A stretch of 64,000 bases of DNA, from NCBI GenBank assembly GCA_022361195.1, contig JAKSBJ010000352.1, forward strand, positions 1 through 64,000. Reading direction: 5' to 3'. The DNA comes from Flavobacteriales bacterium. Its GTDB lineage: Bacteria; Bacteroidota; Bacteroidia; Flavobacteriales_D; Crocinitomicaceae. Positions 33,848 to 44,200 of the stretch are shown here, piece by piece (the stretch's first letter is position 1; the number at the start of each line of letters is the position of its first letter). The notes beneath the pieces were generated by a model. The model saw only the letters and a program-made list of their open reading frames with translations. It was not told the origin of the DNA and ran no database searches. Both the position numbers and the translations under genes were made by a program.

Positions 33848-34608
33848 TATCCTTCTTTATGAAAAACATAACTATTAGCTTGGGCTACAGCTGTCACTAC
33901 TAAATCATTAATACACAAATGAGCAGGCAAAGTGGCACTGTAATAAACCAATTCGGCAATATCATCTGCGGTCATCGGTTGGTAACCCTGGTAAACGGAA
34001 TCAGCCTTTTCTTTGTCACCATGAAAACGAACAGTTGAGAATTCAGTATCTGCCGCACCTGGTGCAATTTGAGTGACTTTAATTCCTAATGGAAGTAAGT
34101 CAATTCGCATTCCTTTAGTCAACGCATCAACGGCATGTTTACTGGCGCAATAAACATTTCCTCTTGGGTACACTTCCTTACCAGCTGTAGAGCCAATATT
34201 AATGATGTGTCCGCTTTTACGCTCCTTCATATAAGGTAAAATAGCTTCGGTTACGTACAAAAGACCTTTTACATTGGTATCAATCATTCGTTCCCAATCA
34301 TCTCTCAAACCATCTTGAATCGGATCCAATCCGCTGGCTAATCCTGCATTGTTAACCAATATATCAATGGCTTGCCATTCTTTTGGCAGAGATTGTAAGT
34401 GCGATTCAACTGCCTTTTGGTCTCTGACATCAAAATTGAGGGTTAAAACTTCCTGCTGATGCTCTTCCTTAATTATTTTTTGTAGCTCATCCAAACGTTC
34501 TTTTCTTCGTCCGGTGATAATAACTTTGTGCCCTTCAGCAGCAAAACGAAGTGCGGTTGCACGACCAAATCCAGCCGTTGCTCCGGTGATTAAGACAATT
34601 TTACCCAT
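33847..34608 (-). CDS. Short-chain dehydrogenase (YdfG-like)
   Basis: A 253-residue SDR enzyme. The NAD(P)-binding GATAGFGRATA, the arginine-containing ITGRRKERL (favouring NADP), NNAGLASG, catalytic Ser in NIGSTAGKEVYP and YCASKHAV (Tyr and Lys) are in the normal places. It matches the YdfG group of 3-hydroxy acid / NADP-dependent L-serine or malonic semialdehyde reductases, but the natural substrate is not decided. It is transcribed together with ogt and divergently from the paaG-like gene. Confidence 0.9.
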   Translation of the reverse strand: MGKIVLITGATAGFGRATALRFAAEGHKVIITGRRKERLDELQKIIKEEHQQEVLTLNFDVRDQKAVESHLQSLPKEWQAIDILVNNAGLASGLDPIQDGLRDDWERMIDTNVKGLLYVTEAILPYMKERKSGHIINIGSTAGKEVYPRGNVYCASKHAVDALTKGMRIDLLPLGIKVTQIAPGAADTEFSTVRFHGDKEKADSVYQGYQPMTADDIAELVYYSATLPAHLCINDLVVTAVAQANSYVFHKEG

Positions 34609-34702
34609 ACCATTTTTTTGAAGGGGATAAATCTACAAATAATATGAATTTGGTGTTGAGAGATTGTTTATTTTAGTGCGCACAATTTTAAAGTCAAAAG
34701 GT

Positions 34703-35479
34703 ATGAGTTCTATTCTCTTCGAAATTCAAGGCGGAGTTGCCATTATCAAATTAAACCGACCAAAGGTTTTTAACAGTTTTAACCGTGAAATGGCCCTGGC
34801 TTTGCAGGATCGTTTGGATGAATGTGAAGAGAATAAGGAGGTGAGAGCTATTTATATAATTGGTGAAGGAAAAGCTTTTTGTGCTGGTCAGGATTTAGGT
34901 GAGGCGATTGATCCTGAAGGACCAGAACTAACTTCAATTGTAAAGGAGCACTATAATCCAATTATTGAACGATTGAGAAACATTGAAAAACCAATTGTTG
35001 CTGCTGTAAATGGTGTTGCTGCTGGGGCTGGAGCGAACATTGCTCTTGCTTGCGACATTTGTGTCGCTACTGAATCGGCAAGTTTCATTCAGGCTTTTAG
35101 TAAAATTGGTTTGGTACCTGATTCGGGAGGAACGTTTACTCTTCCCCGTTTGGTGGGAATGCAAAAAGCGGCTGCTTTAACCATGTTGGGAGATAAAGTA
35201 AGTGCCAAAGATGCAGAACGAATGGGTATGATTTATCAATATTTCGCGGATGAGACTTTTGCTGAAGAGTCGATGAAAATTGCCGTGAAATTGTCTAAAA
35301 TGCCAACAAAAGGAATTGGTTTAACAAAAAGAGCATTGAATCTTTCAATGATTTCAGATTTGGAGACACAGTTAAAGACAGAAGAGGAGTTACAAACCAT
35401 TGCAGGACAAACGTACGATTACAATGAAGGTGTTAATGCTTTTTTAGAGAAAAGAAAGCCAGAATTTAAAGGAGAATAA
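34703..35479 (+). CDS. Enoyl-CoA hydratase/isomerase, PaaG-like
   Basis: A 258-residue crotonase-family enzyme. The ATG at 34703 (MSSILFEIQGG) is preferred over an upstream TTG. Oxyanion-hole motifs GEGKAFCAGQDL and AVNGVAAGAGANIALACDICVAT are present, as is DSGGTFTLPRLVG. The AGQDL loop is shared with PaaG, the ring 1,2-epoxyphenylacetyl-CoA isomerase of phenylacetate degradation; other crotonases are possible. It is followed after 19 bases by a PaaH-like dehydrogenase, so beta-oxidation of an aromatic-derived or fatty acyl-CoA is likely. No other paa genes are in the window. Confidence 0.88.
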   Translation: MSSILFEIQGGVAIIKLNRPKVFNSFNREMALALQDRLDECEENKEVRAIYIIGEGKAFCAGQDLGEAIDPEGPELTSIVKEHYNPIIERLRNIEKPIVAAVNGVAAGAGANIALACDICVATESASFIQAFSKIGLVPDSGGTFTLPRLVGMQKAAALTMLGDKVSAKDAERMGMIYQYFADETFAEESMKIAVKLSKMPTKGIGLTKRALNLSMISDLETQLKTEEELQTIAGQTYDYNEGVNAFLEKRKPEFKGE

Positions 35480-35498
35480 TAAAAGATTTATAGATAAG

Positions 35499-36659
35499 AT
35501 GATTAAGGTAGGAATATTGGGTGCCGGTTCAATGGGATCCGGAATTGCACAAGTTGCGTCTCAGTCGGGACATGAAGTCGTTTTGTGTGATACGAACCAA
35601 GAACAATTAGAGAAAGCAAAGGCGAAATTAGCCAAAATTATGGCTCGTTTAGTAGAGAAAGGAAAAGTAGATTCAGCTGAAGCCGAGGCAATTCAAAATA
35701 GAATCCAGTATAGTAATTCGATGCAAGATTTTGCCGGATGCGGAATTGTAATTGAAGCAATTATTGAAAATCTTGATATAAAGAAAAAAGTATTTGCTGA
35801 TTTGGAGACAATTTGTGGAGATGACGCTGTTTTAGCAACCAATACTTCTTCTCTTTCTGTAGCATCTATCGCAGCAGCTTGTCAAAAGGCAGAACGGGTT
35901 TTGGGGGTGCATTTCTTTAATCCAGCTCCATTAATGCCTTTAGTTGAAATTATTCCAGCGGTTCAAACAGCTCAGGAGATTGTATCTTCTACCAGAGATT
36001 TGATTGACTCATGGAAAAAGGTAACTGTATTGGCAAAAGATACTCCCGGTTTTATTGTGAACAGAGTGGCTCGCCCATTTTACGGAGAAGCACTTCGCAT
36101 TTATGAAGAAGGTGTGGCTGATTTTGCTACTATTGACTGTGCTATGACTGAGCTTGGTGGATTTAGAATGGGGCCTTTTACCCTAATGGATTATATAGGG
36201 AATGATGTTAACTATACGGTAACCGAAACTGTATTTGCTGCATTCTATTACGATCCTCGTTATAAACCGTCATTTACTCAAAAACGCCATTCAGAAGCAG
36301 GTTGGTACGGTCGTAAATCAGGTAGAGGGTATTATGATTATGCTGAAGGTGCAGAAATGCCTGAAGCGAATAAAGATGAGGCTTTAGGGAAACAAATATT
36401 AGAACGAATTTTGGTGATGTTAATCAATGAAGCAGTTGATGCTGTCTTCTTAAACATTGCTTCTCCAAAGGATGTGGATTTGGCAATGACAAAAGGAGTG
36501 AATTATCCTAAAGGCTTATTGCAATGGGGGAATGAAATAGGATTAGAAACAGTTTTAAATAAACTTGACGGTCTCCAAAAAGAATATGGCGAAGATCGTT
36601 ATAGAGCTAGTGTTTTATTGAGAAGAATGGTTGCTGAAGGAAAGCAATTTGAATTTTAA
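35499..36659 (+). CDS. 3-hydroxyacyl-CoA dehydrogenase, PaaH-like
   Basis: A 386-residue NAD-dependent dehydrogenase. The Rossmann motif GAGSMGSGIAQVASQSG, the substrate motif VLGVHFFNPAPLMPLVEIIPA and DTPGFIVNRVARPFYGEALRI are complete; the C-terminal half duplicates the helical dimerisation domain (LVMLINEAVDAVF, VDLAMTKGVNYPKGLLQWG). It oxidises 3-hydroxyacyl-CoA to the keto form. It lies 19 bases after the PaaG-like gene and is followed by a terminator. Confidence 0.93.
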   Translation: MIKVGILGAGSMGSGIAQVASQSGHEVVLCDTNQEQLEKAKAKLAKIMARLVEKGKVDSAEAEAIQNRIQYSNSMQDFAGCGIVIEAIIENLDIKKKVFADLETICGDDAVLATNTSSLSVASIAAACQKAERVLGVHFFNPAPLMPLVEIIPAVQTAQEIVSSTRDLIDSWKKVTVLAKDTPGFIVNRVARPFYGEALRIYEEGVADFATIDCAMTELGGFRMGPFTLMDYIGNDVNYTVTETVFAAFYYDPRYKPSFTQKRHSEAGWYGRKSGRGYYDYAEGAEMPEANKDEALGKQILERILVMLINEAVDAVFLNIASPKDVDLAMTKGVNYPKGLLQWGNEIGLETVLNKLDGLQKEYGEDRYRASVLLRRMVAEGKQFEF

Positions 36660-36687
36660 TAAAATCTTAGTAAACGAAATAAAAATG

Positions 36688-36717
36688 ACAAGCAAGTTTA
36701 CGAACTTGCTTGTTTTG
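36688..36717. terminator. Intrinsic terminator after the PaaH-like gene
   Basis: ACAAGCAAGTT pairs with AACTTGCTTGT (11 bp, TACG loop) 28 bases after the stop and is followed by TTTTGTTT. The A-rich other side could serve the convergent phosphoribosyltransferase gene too. Confidence 0.85.
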
Positions 36718-36739
36718 TTTAGGATGAGAATCTTACTTA

Positions 36740-37240
36740 TTAGTCTAAATAAGCAACTTCTTCTCCGTCTAACTGAACAACGATATTATCTTTTAGGGTC
36801 GTGGCAATGTTTAGCCCAACAAAATCAGCATGAACCGGGAAACGACGGTGAGTACGATTGACTAAGGTGGCAATTTTTAACACCTTTAGTTTATTTTCCA
36901 ATACCTTTCTTACAGCATAACTCATTGTTCGGCCCGAATTGATTACATCATCTACCAAAATCATGGTTGATCCCTGCAATTCTTCATTACTTACCGATAA
37001 GTTAATTTCATGCTCTAAAGGTGCATCTTTGTCAATACTTAGTTCAAACAAACGAACTGATTGATCCGAAATTTCAGATAACTTAGCCACTAATCGCTCG
37101 GCAAAAAGAAAACCGTTACCGCTGATTCCCCCTAAATAGATGACATTTTCCTCAAAACTGTTTTCGTAAATCTCAAAAGCAATTCGATCAATTTTTTGAT
37201 CAATTTGTGAGCGGGTTAAAACGATAGATTTATCTCTCAT
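36740..37240 (-). CDS. Phosphoribosyltransferase, PyrR-like
   Basis: A 166-residue type I phosphoribosyltransferase with the PRPP signature MILVDDVINSGRTM (about residues 93-106) and the ISGNGFLFAERL loop. The overall pattern resembles the PyrR/uracil group; PyrR proteins regulate pyrimidine genes or convert uracil to UMP. It is divergent from carB, which begins 127 bases away, and both concern pyrimidine synthesis, which fits. Whether it binds RNA cannot be told from the sequence. Confidence 0.8.
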   Translation of the reverse strand: MRDKSIVLTRSQIDQKIDRIAFEIYENSFEENVIYLGGISGNGFLFAERLVAKLSEISDQSVRLFELSIDKDAPLEHEINLSVSNEELQGSTMILVDDVINSGRTMSYAVRKVLENKLKVLKIATLVNRTHRRFPVHADFVGLNIATTLKDNIVVQLDGEEVAYLD

Positions 37241-37298
37241 GATTCAAAGATAGGATTCTATCAACAAAAGCTGAAAAAACTGTGAATAACATTCATGA

Positions 37299-37336
37299 TT
37301 TGTTGATGAGAAACAAAATTATTCTACATAAATTTG
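37299..37336 (+). promoter_or_regulatory. carB promoter
   Basis: TTTG at 37299-37302 (or TTG at 37303-37305), then after 23-26 bases TAAATTTG at 37329-37336, an exact TAnnTTTG match. The ATG of carB follows 31 bases after, with no other start in between; an in-frame TTG at 37334 is inside this element and cannot be the start. Confidence 0.6.
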
Positions 37337-37366
37337 CACGCAATTTGTACTGCAAAAATTCTATCT

Positions 37367-40183
37367 ATGCCTAAAGATAATTCCATCAAATCAATTCTTA
37401 TTATCGGTAGTGGACCAATTGTTATTGGACAAGCTTGTGAGTTTGACTATTCTGGATCTCAAGCATCCAGATCACTTCGAGAAGAAGGAATTGAGGTTAC
37501 GTTGATCAACAGTAACCCAGCAACAATTATGACTGATTCGGTTGTTGCCGACAATATTTATCTTAAACCTCTAGAGGTTGAGTCGATCAGAGAGATTCTT
37601 GAAAAACATCAAATTGATGCTGTGCTTCCTACTATGGGAGGACAAACAGCATTAAATCTTGCCATTAAATGTGACGAAGTTGGACTATGGGAAGAGTTTG
37701 GGGTTCGTATTATTGGTGTGGATATTGATGCCATCGAAATCACTGAAAATCGTGAGGAGTTTAAAAACCTCATGCATAAAATTGGTATTCCAATGGCTCC
37801 TCAATCCAGAGCTACCTCTTTCTTAGAAGGAAAGAAAATTGCTCAGGAATACGGTTTGCCACTTTGTATTCGTGCTTCTTACACCCTTGGTGGAACTGGA
37901 GCTGCTATTGTTTATGAAGAAGAGGAGTTTGACAAATTGTTAACGCGAGGATTGCATTTATCACCGATTCATGAGGTGATGATTGACAAAGCCTTAATGG
38001 GATGGAAAGAATACGAGTTGGAGTTGTTGAGAGATAACAACGATAATGTCGTTATTATTTGTTCTATTGAGAACTTTGATCCAATGGGAATTCACACGGG
38101 AGATTCTATCACTGTGGCACCAGCTATGACCTTATCGGATACTACTTTCCAAAAGATGAGAGACATGGCCATCCAAATGATGCGCGAGATTGGAAATTTC
38201 GCCGGAGGATGTAATGTACAGTTCGCTGTAAGTCCGGATGAGAATGAAGATATCATTGCCATTGAGATTAACCCTAGGGTATCGCGTTCATCGGCTTTAG
38301 CTTCTAAAGCTACGGGATATCCAATTGCAAAAATTGCTGCTAAGTTGGCAATTGGATACAATTTGGATGAATTGAGTAACCAGATTACCAAAACGACTTC
38401 GGCTTTATTTGAACCAACATTGGATTATGTAATCGTAAAAATTCCACGATGGAACTTTGCGAAATTTGAAGGGGCTGACGATAAATTAGGTCTTCAAATG
38501 AAGTCCGTTGGAGAGGTAATGGGAATTGGAAGGAGTTTCCAGGAAGCCCTTCAAAAAGCATGTCAATCATTAGAGATTGGTAGAAATGGGCTAGGAGCTG
38601 ATAACAAAGAATTGGTGAATCAGGACAAAATTTTGCACAGTCTTGAAAATCCAAGTTGGGACAGACTATTCCACGTTTATGATGCCATTAAATTAGGAAT
38701 TCCATTCAAGACCATTAAGAATAAAACAAAGATTGATGATTGGTTTTTAAGACAAATTGAGGAGTTGATCAATCTTGAAAAAGAAATAGAAAAACATCAC
38801 ATTGATAGTATTCCAAAAGATCTCATTTTTGAGGCAAAACAAAAGGGATACGCCGATCGCCAAATTGCTCACTTGTTGAGATGTTTGGAGTCGGAAGTTT
38901 ATAACAAGCGAAATGAATTTGGAATTAAACGAGTTTATAAGCTTGTAGATACTTGTGCTGCAGAGTTTGAAGCACAAACACCTTACTACTACTCAACTTT
39001 TGAGTACGAAAATGAATCCATCGTATCTGATCGTAAAAAGATTGTTGTTTTAGGGTCGGGACCAAACCGAATTGGACAAGGAATTGAGTTTGATTACTCT
39101 TGCGTTCATGGTGTATTGGCGGCAAAAGAATGCGGGTATGAAACGGTAATGATCAACTGTAATCCAGAGACAGTTTCTACTGACTTTGATACGGCAGATA
39201 AACTTTACTTTGAGCCAGTTTTCTGGGAGCATATCTACGATATTATTCAGCACGAAAAACCTGAAGGGGTTATCGTTCAGTTAGGTGGACAAACTGCACT
39301 TAAGTTAGCAGAGAAATTAGAGCGTTACGGAATTAAGATTCTTGGAACTTCTTACGATGCGCTTGATTTAGCTGAGGATAGAGGACGATTCTCTAACTTG
39401 TTAAAAGAAAATAACATTCCTTATCCAAAATTTGGGGTTGTTGAAAACGCCGAACAAGCTTTGGATTTAGCGGAAGAACTTGGGTTCCCTCTTTTGGTAA
39501 GACCTTCTTATGTATTAGGAGGACAAAAGATGAAGATTGTAATCAACAAAGAAGATTTAGAGCATCACGTAGTGGACATCCTCAACGAAATGCCTGATAA
39601 TCAAATTTTGTTGGATCACTTCTTAGGTGGAGCCATTGAGGCTGAGGCTGATGCCATTTGTGATGGTGAAAACGTTTACATCATCGGAATTATGCAGCAC
39701 ATTGAGCCGGCTGGAATTCACTCAGGAGATTCTTATGCTGTTCTTCCTCCATACAACTTGGGAGATATGGTACTTGGGCAAATTGAGGAAATCACCAAGA
39801 AGATTGCTGTAGCATTAAAGACTGTTGGTTTATTGAACATTCAGTTTGCGATTAAAGACGATAAAGTTTACGTGATCGAAGCCAACCCACGTGCTTCCAG
39901 AACCGTACCTTTCATTGCAAAGGCATATCAGGAACCTTATGTGAATTATGCAACTAAGGTGATGCTAGGTGACAAAAAAGTAACCGACTTTAACTTTACT
40001 CCTAAAAAAGAGGGGTATGCAATCAAAGTTCCGGTATTCTCATTTAGTAAATTCCCGAATGTGAATAAGGAATTAGGGCCTGAGATGAAATCGACAGGAG
40101 AAGGAATCCGTTTTATTGAAAACTTAAAGGATCCTTACTTCCAAAAGATTTACAGCGAACGTAACTTGTACTTAAGTAAATAA
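37367..40183 (+). CDS. carB: Carbamoyl-phosphate synthase large subunit, without C-terminal allosteric domain
   Basis: A 938-residue enzyme (ATG 37367, MPKDNSIKSILIIGSGP) making carbamoyl phosphate for pyrimidines and arginine. Two homologous ATP-grasp halves are visible: SGPIVIGQACEFDYSGSQA and later GSGPNRIGQGIEFDYSCVHG; IEINPRVSRSSALASKATGYPIAKI and VIEANPRASRTVPFIAKA. The well-known E. coli enzyme is about 1073 residues; this one ends about where the C-terminal MGS-like regulatory domain would start (PEMKSTGEG...NLYLSK). It therefore lacks the domain that responds to UMP and ornithine. From memory other Flavobacteriia have the same form. No carA is in the window. It is divergent from a PyrR-like gene. 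Confidence 0.95.
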   Translation: MPKDNSIKSILIIGSGPIVIGQACEFDYSGSQASRSLREEGIEVTLINSNPATIMTDSVVADNIYLKPLEVESIREILEKHQIDAVLPTMGGQTALNLAIKCDEVGLWEEFGVRIIGVDIDAIEITENREEFKNLMHKIGIPMAPQSRATSFLEGKKIAQEYGLPLCIRASYTLGGTGAAIVYEEEEFDKLLTRGLHLSPIHEVMIDKALMGWKEYELELLRDNNDNVVIICSIENFDPMGIHTGDSITVAPAMTLSDTTFQKMRDMAIQMMREIGNFAGGCNVQFAVSPDENEDIIAIEINPRVSRSSALASKATGYPIAKIAAKLAIGYNLDELSNQITKTTSALFEPTLDYVIVKIPRWNFAKFEGADDKLGLQMKSVGEVMGIGRSFQEALQKACQSLEIGRNGLGADNKELVNQDKILHSLENPSWDRLFHVYDAIKLGIPFKTIKNKTKIDDWFLRQIEELINLEKEIEKHHIDSIPKDLIFEAKQKGYADRQIAHLLRCLESEVYNKRNEFGIKRVYKLVDTCAAEFEAQTPYYYSTFEYENESIVSDRKKIVVLGSGPNRIGQGIEFDYSCVHGVLAAKECGYETVMINCNPETVSTDFDTADKLYFEPVFWEHIYDIIQHEKPEGVIVQLGGQTALKLAEKLERYGIKILGTSYDALDLAEDRGRFSNLLKENNIPYPKFGVVENAEQALDLAEELGFPLLVRPSYVLGGQKMKIVINKEDLEHHVVDILNEMPDNQILLDHFLGGAIEAEADAICDGENVYIIGIMQHIEPAGIHSGDSYAVLPPYNLGDMVLGQIEEITKKIAVALKTVGLLNIQFAIKDDKVYVIEANPRASRTVPFIAKAYQEPYVNYATKVMLGDKKVTDFNFTPKKEGYAIKVPVFSFSKFPNVNKELGPEMKSTGEGIRFIENLKDPYFQKIYSERNLYLSK

Positions 40184-40184
40184 A

Positions 40185-40442
40185 ATGGTTTTACTGAGCA
40201 TAACGGGACTTTTCAGAACGGTTTTAATCATTCTGGGGGTGATCGTATTGCTCAGGTCCATTGGCAAGCTAATGATTGCCAAACGAAATGTGGATGAGCA
40301 AGAGCGAATGAATCGTGAATTGAATGCTCAAAGAAGGTCAATGGAAGAATCGAGGAAGAATTTCGGAAAAACTACAGTTTCCAAGATCAGCAAGGCTGAT
40401 CAACAAGGAGATTTTGTTGAATTTGAAGAAGTTGAAGATTGA
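40185..40442 (+). CDS. DUF4834-family small membrane protein
   Basis: An 85-residue protein one base after the carB stop. The first 28 residues form one hydrophobic helix (FRTVLIILGVIVLLRSI), followed by a charged, Arg/Glu-rich cytoplasmic tail with the pattern ERMNRELNAQRRSMEESRKNFGKTTVSKI and an acidic end. I match this with DUF4834 proteins of Bacteroidota, whose function is unknown. Close spacing suggests translation with carB. Confidence 0.8.
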   Translation: MVLLSITGLFRTVLIILGVIVLLRSIGKLMIAKRNVDEQERMNRELNAQRRSMEESRKNFGKTTVSKISKADQQGDFVEFEEVED

Positions 40443-41221
40443 AATTGATTCGAAAAATACTAGTCAAAATTCTGGGACTTAAAGGTTACCTTAAAATGAT
40501 TAGTGGAATCTATATCCGTTTAATGCGGATGGGATTTTTTAAATCAAAGTACGCTGAGCTTCACTTTACTTCAAAATTGGTCAAAAAAGGGGATGTGGTT
40601 TTGGATATTGGAGCCAATTTGGCTTACTATTCCTATTTCCTAAAACGTCACATTGGTGAATCTGGAAAATTATTGGCTGTTGAACCCATTCCGCTTTTTG
40701 CGGAGGTATGGAGCCGTAATATGAAAGGGGCCAAGGGAGTTGAGCTTTTCAATTGTGCCCTTGGTGGAGAAGCGAAACAAAAGGTTAAAATGTCCATTCC
40801 TATTGTAAATGGAGTGGTAAGGCATGGTTTAACCAAAGTGGTGGAAGAAGGCACTGAGGAGAATGAAGCTATTCTTTCTTTTGAGGGGCCGATGAAGGTA
40901 GGGGACGAACTTGTTTCTGAACAAAACCTGGAAAAACTAAACTTCATAAAATGTGACGTAGAAGGCTTTGAGCAATACGTTATTCCATCACTCGACAAAA
41001 CCATTGATACTCATTTCCCTCTCTTACAAATTGAATTGTCAGGAAAAGAAAATCGTCAACGTGTAGTAGACTTTCTTCTTAAAAAAGCTTATCAGCTCTT
41101 TATTTTGAAAAATGAATTCCTGACACCTATTCAAAAAAATGATATTTTTACCGTTGATCAGGATTTTTACTTCATTCATGAAACCAAACTGGAAGAGAAA
41201 TCAGCCCTGATCCGAAAATAA
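40439..41221 (+). CDS. FkbM-family methyltransferase
   Basis: A 260-residue S-adenosylmethionine-dependent methyltransferase. The binding motifs DVVLDIGANLAYYSYFLKRHIG and LLAVEPIP, and the later NFIKCDVEGFEQYVIPSL, are of the FkbM family, which methylates sugars or polyketides. The start is a TTG overlapping the preceding TGA (TTGA); the next ATG in frame is M20. It leads the following surface-glycan genes, so O-methylation of a surface sugar is a reasonable guess. The start is uncertain. Confidence 0.85.
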   Translation: MKLIRKILVKILGLKGYLKMISGIYIRLMRMGFFKSKYAELHFTSKLVKKGDVVLDIGANLAYYSYFLKRHIGESGKLLAVEPIPLFAEVWSRNMKGAKGVELFNCALGGEAKQKVKMSIPIVNGVVRHGLTKVVEEGTEENEAILSFEGPMKVGDELVSEQNLEKLNFIKCDVEGFEQYVIPSLDKTIDTHFPLLQIELSGKENRQRVVDFLLKKAYQLFILKNEFLTPIQKNDIFTVDQDFYFIHETKLEEKSALIRK

Positions 41222-41227
41222 TTTCCT

Positions 41228-44200
41228 ATGAATATTAAAGAAAGGATTCTACAACCAAAAAATCTATGGCATCTTGGTGCTGTAGCGCTATTCTTACTCA
41301 TCAGTTGTATTTACTTTTTTCCCGCTTTAAAGGGCTACTCTGTAAAACAGGGCGATGTCACGCAATGGTTAGGAGCTTCGCAGGAAATTGTTGATTATCG
41401 AAATAATGACGGAGAACAAATTTTATGGACTAATTCGATGTTCTCAGGAATGCCATCTACACAAATTAGTATGGCTTACAATGGACGGGAAATTCCTATT
41501 TTCTTAAGAAACATGATGTCTTTGTGGTTACCTAGACCAATTTCTATTTTGTTTCTTTATTTGGTAGGATTTTACATTCTGGCCATGAGCTTTAGGGTGA
41601 AACCGCTAATAGGGATAGTGGGCTCCATAGCCTTCGCTCTATCATCTTATTTCATTGTTATTATTGAAGCAGGTCACGTCACAAAGGCTTATGCAATTGC
41701 TTTTGCACCAATGCTTATTGCAGGAATGATATTTGCCTATCGACGCAAAAATTGGTGGCTTGGAGTGGGACTGTCGGCTCTTTTTATGTGTTTAGAGCTT
41801 CTGGCAAATCACTTACAAATTACCTACTATATGGCCATGATTATGGTGGTTATTGGTATTGTTGAGTTGATTCGATACATCAAAAAAGGCCAGCTTGCTA
41901 AATTCTTTATTATTACCGGAGGTTTGGTTGTTGCTTACACCCTGGCGCTTTTGGTTAATATTGGAAATATCCGTGGAACGGCAGAATATGCTGAGCATAC
42001 TATTCGTGGAGGATCAGAATTGACTCCACCAGCTAAAGAAGAAACTGCTACAACTAAAGAAGCAGCAATGATCGAATTTGCTACTTCTCTTGATGGAAAG
42101 AAGAATAAAGGGCTAGACTTTGAGTATATCACTCATTGGAGTTATGGAAAAGGAGAAACTTTTACGTTCCTGGTTCCTAATTATAAAGGAGGAGAGTCTG
42201 GATACCTTCAAAACTATGATAAAATTGACGATCACATCAAGGAGGCAGATGCTCAATGGAGACCTTATGTAAAGCAATCTAATCAATATTGGGGAGATCA
42301 GCCCGGAACATCAGGACCGGTTTATATTGGGATCATTGTGATCTTATTAGCTCTATTAGGCTTAGTCTTTATAAAAGATAAAATTAAGTGGGCTCTTTTG
42401 GCAATAACCGTTTTGTGTATTCTTTTAAGTTGGGGGAAAAACCTTCCAGGATTCACACAGTTTTTCATTGATTACATGCCAGGTTATGACAAGTTCCGTA
42501 CAGTAACCATGATTTTGGTGATTGCTGAACTTTGCTTGCCTGTATTGGCCATTTTATACTTGCACCGTTTGTACAAAGCCAGAGAGGAAATGCTTAAAAA
42601 CATTAAAGGTTTTTACATCGTTTCGGGAATCTTATTGTTCTTCTTATTGTTGATGACAATGATTCCAGGAACATTTAATACTTTCTTGAGTGCAGGTGAA
42701 TTAAATTCATTGGAATCAATTACTGATCCGGCACAATATGAAACAATGTCTCAGTATTATGAGAATATTGAGTTGGTTCGTTCATCTATTTTTACAGCTG
42801 ATGTCTGGCGTTCAATTCTCTTCCTGGTATTAGGGATCGCAGTTATTTTTGCTTACATCAAAAAATTCATCAACATCATTCCTCTTACAGGGATTTTAGC
42901 TTTGTTGATTTTAGCTGATTTAGCATCTGTTAACAGACGTTATTTAGGAGTTGAATCAAAAGGAAAAGGCTATAAACAATGGGCCGAAAATTATAAGTAT
43001 AAGTATCCTTTTGCTGCAGGAGACGGAGAAACAGCCATCTATAATATGGAAACGGCTGCTAATCCAGCAATCATGGCTTCATGTGATTCAGCGATGAATG
43101 TCATGAAATCTACATTCGACAAAGACCTGAAGGGGAAAGAGAAAACCAGAATGTTAGATTGGGCAAAGTACAGAACCTTTAACCGATTAACGAACTTTAG
43201 AGTTTTGGAAGAAGGGAATCCATTTAATAGTAGTTATGCTTCTTATTTCTTTAAATCGCTTGGAGGATATCATGGAGCTAAACTTGGACGTTATCAGGAA
43301 TTGATTGAGTATCATTTAGGATTCAGAAACCCATCTGTTTTGGATATGTTGAATATGAAGTATTCTGTTATTCCAAAAAGAGATAAAGCAGGTGAGATTA
43401 TTGGATCACAACTTGGTTCAGTAAACCCAAATGCAATGGGTAATGTTTGGTTTGCTAAAGACATTAAAGTTGTTGAAAATGCAGATGAAGAAATTGCAGC
43501 AATGGATGCTTTCAGAGCCTATGAAATAGATGCTATTGGAAACTACCCGGTTGTAATTGATGGTCAAATTTCGCAAGGAACAAAAGTTGTTAGAGGGCAG
43601 GAGTCTATCGGGTTTATTGATGTAAATCTTAACTCTGGTTTCCCTCCTAAGTTGGATACTTTTGCAATTCAGGTTCCTTTTCAGGCTATTGAAGGAGATA
43701 TGGAGCTTTGTTTAATTAAGGATAGTGTTCAGGGATTGAATTGGGCATATAATAATATGATCGATTCTACATTTGACAGAGTTTTGGTGGTAAGTGGAAC
43801 TGGAATTCAAGGTTGGGATGTTCATACAACGACAGTCGTTGATAAGCGTTATAAAGAGAATATTTCTAAGGATTCATATAGTGGTGAGGGTAGTATTAAT
43901 CAGGTTTCATACCATCCAGATCATTTAGTGTATCGTTCTTCTTCTTCTGAGGATCAATTAGCAGTTTTCTCCGAAATTCACTATCCAATTGGTTGGACAG
44001 CTTATTTAGATGGAAGTGAAGTTCCAATTAGCCGAGTTAACTATGTGTTGAGAGCAATTGAAGTTCCAGCCGGAGATCATAAAATTGAATTTGTTTTTGA
44101 ATCTGAAACCTATAACTCTTCTGGTGTAATGGCCTGGAGTGCTACTATTCTGATTCTTGTACTTATCGCCTTTGGTGTTTACAAAGAAAAAGATCATAAG

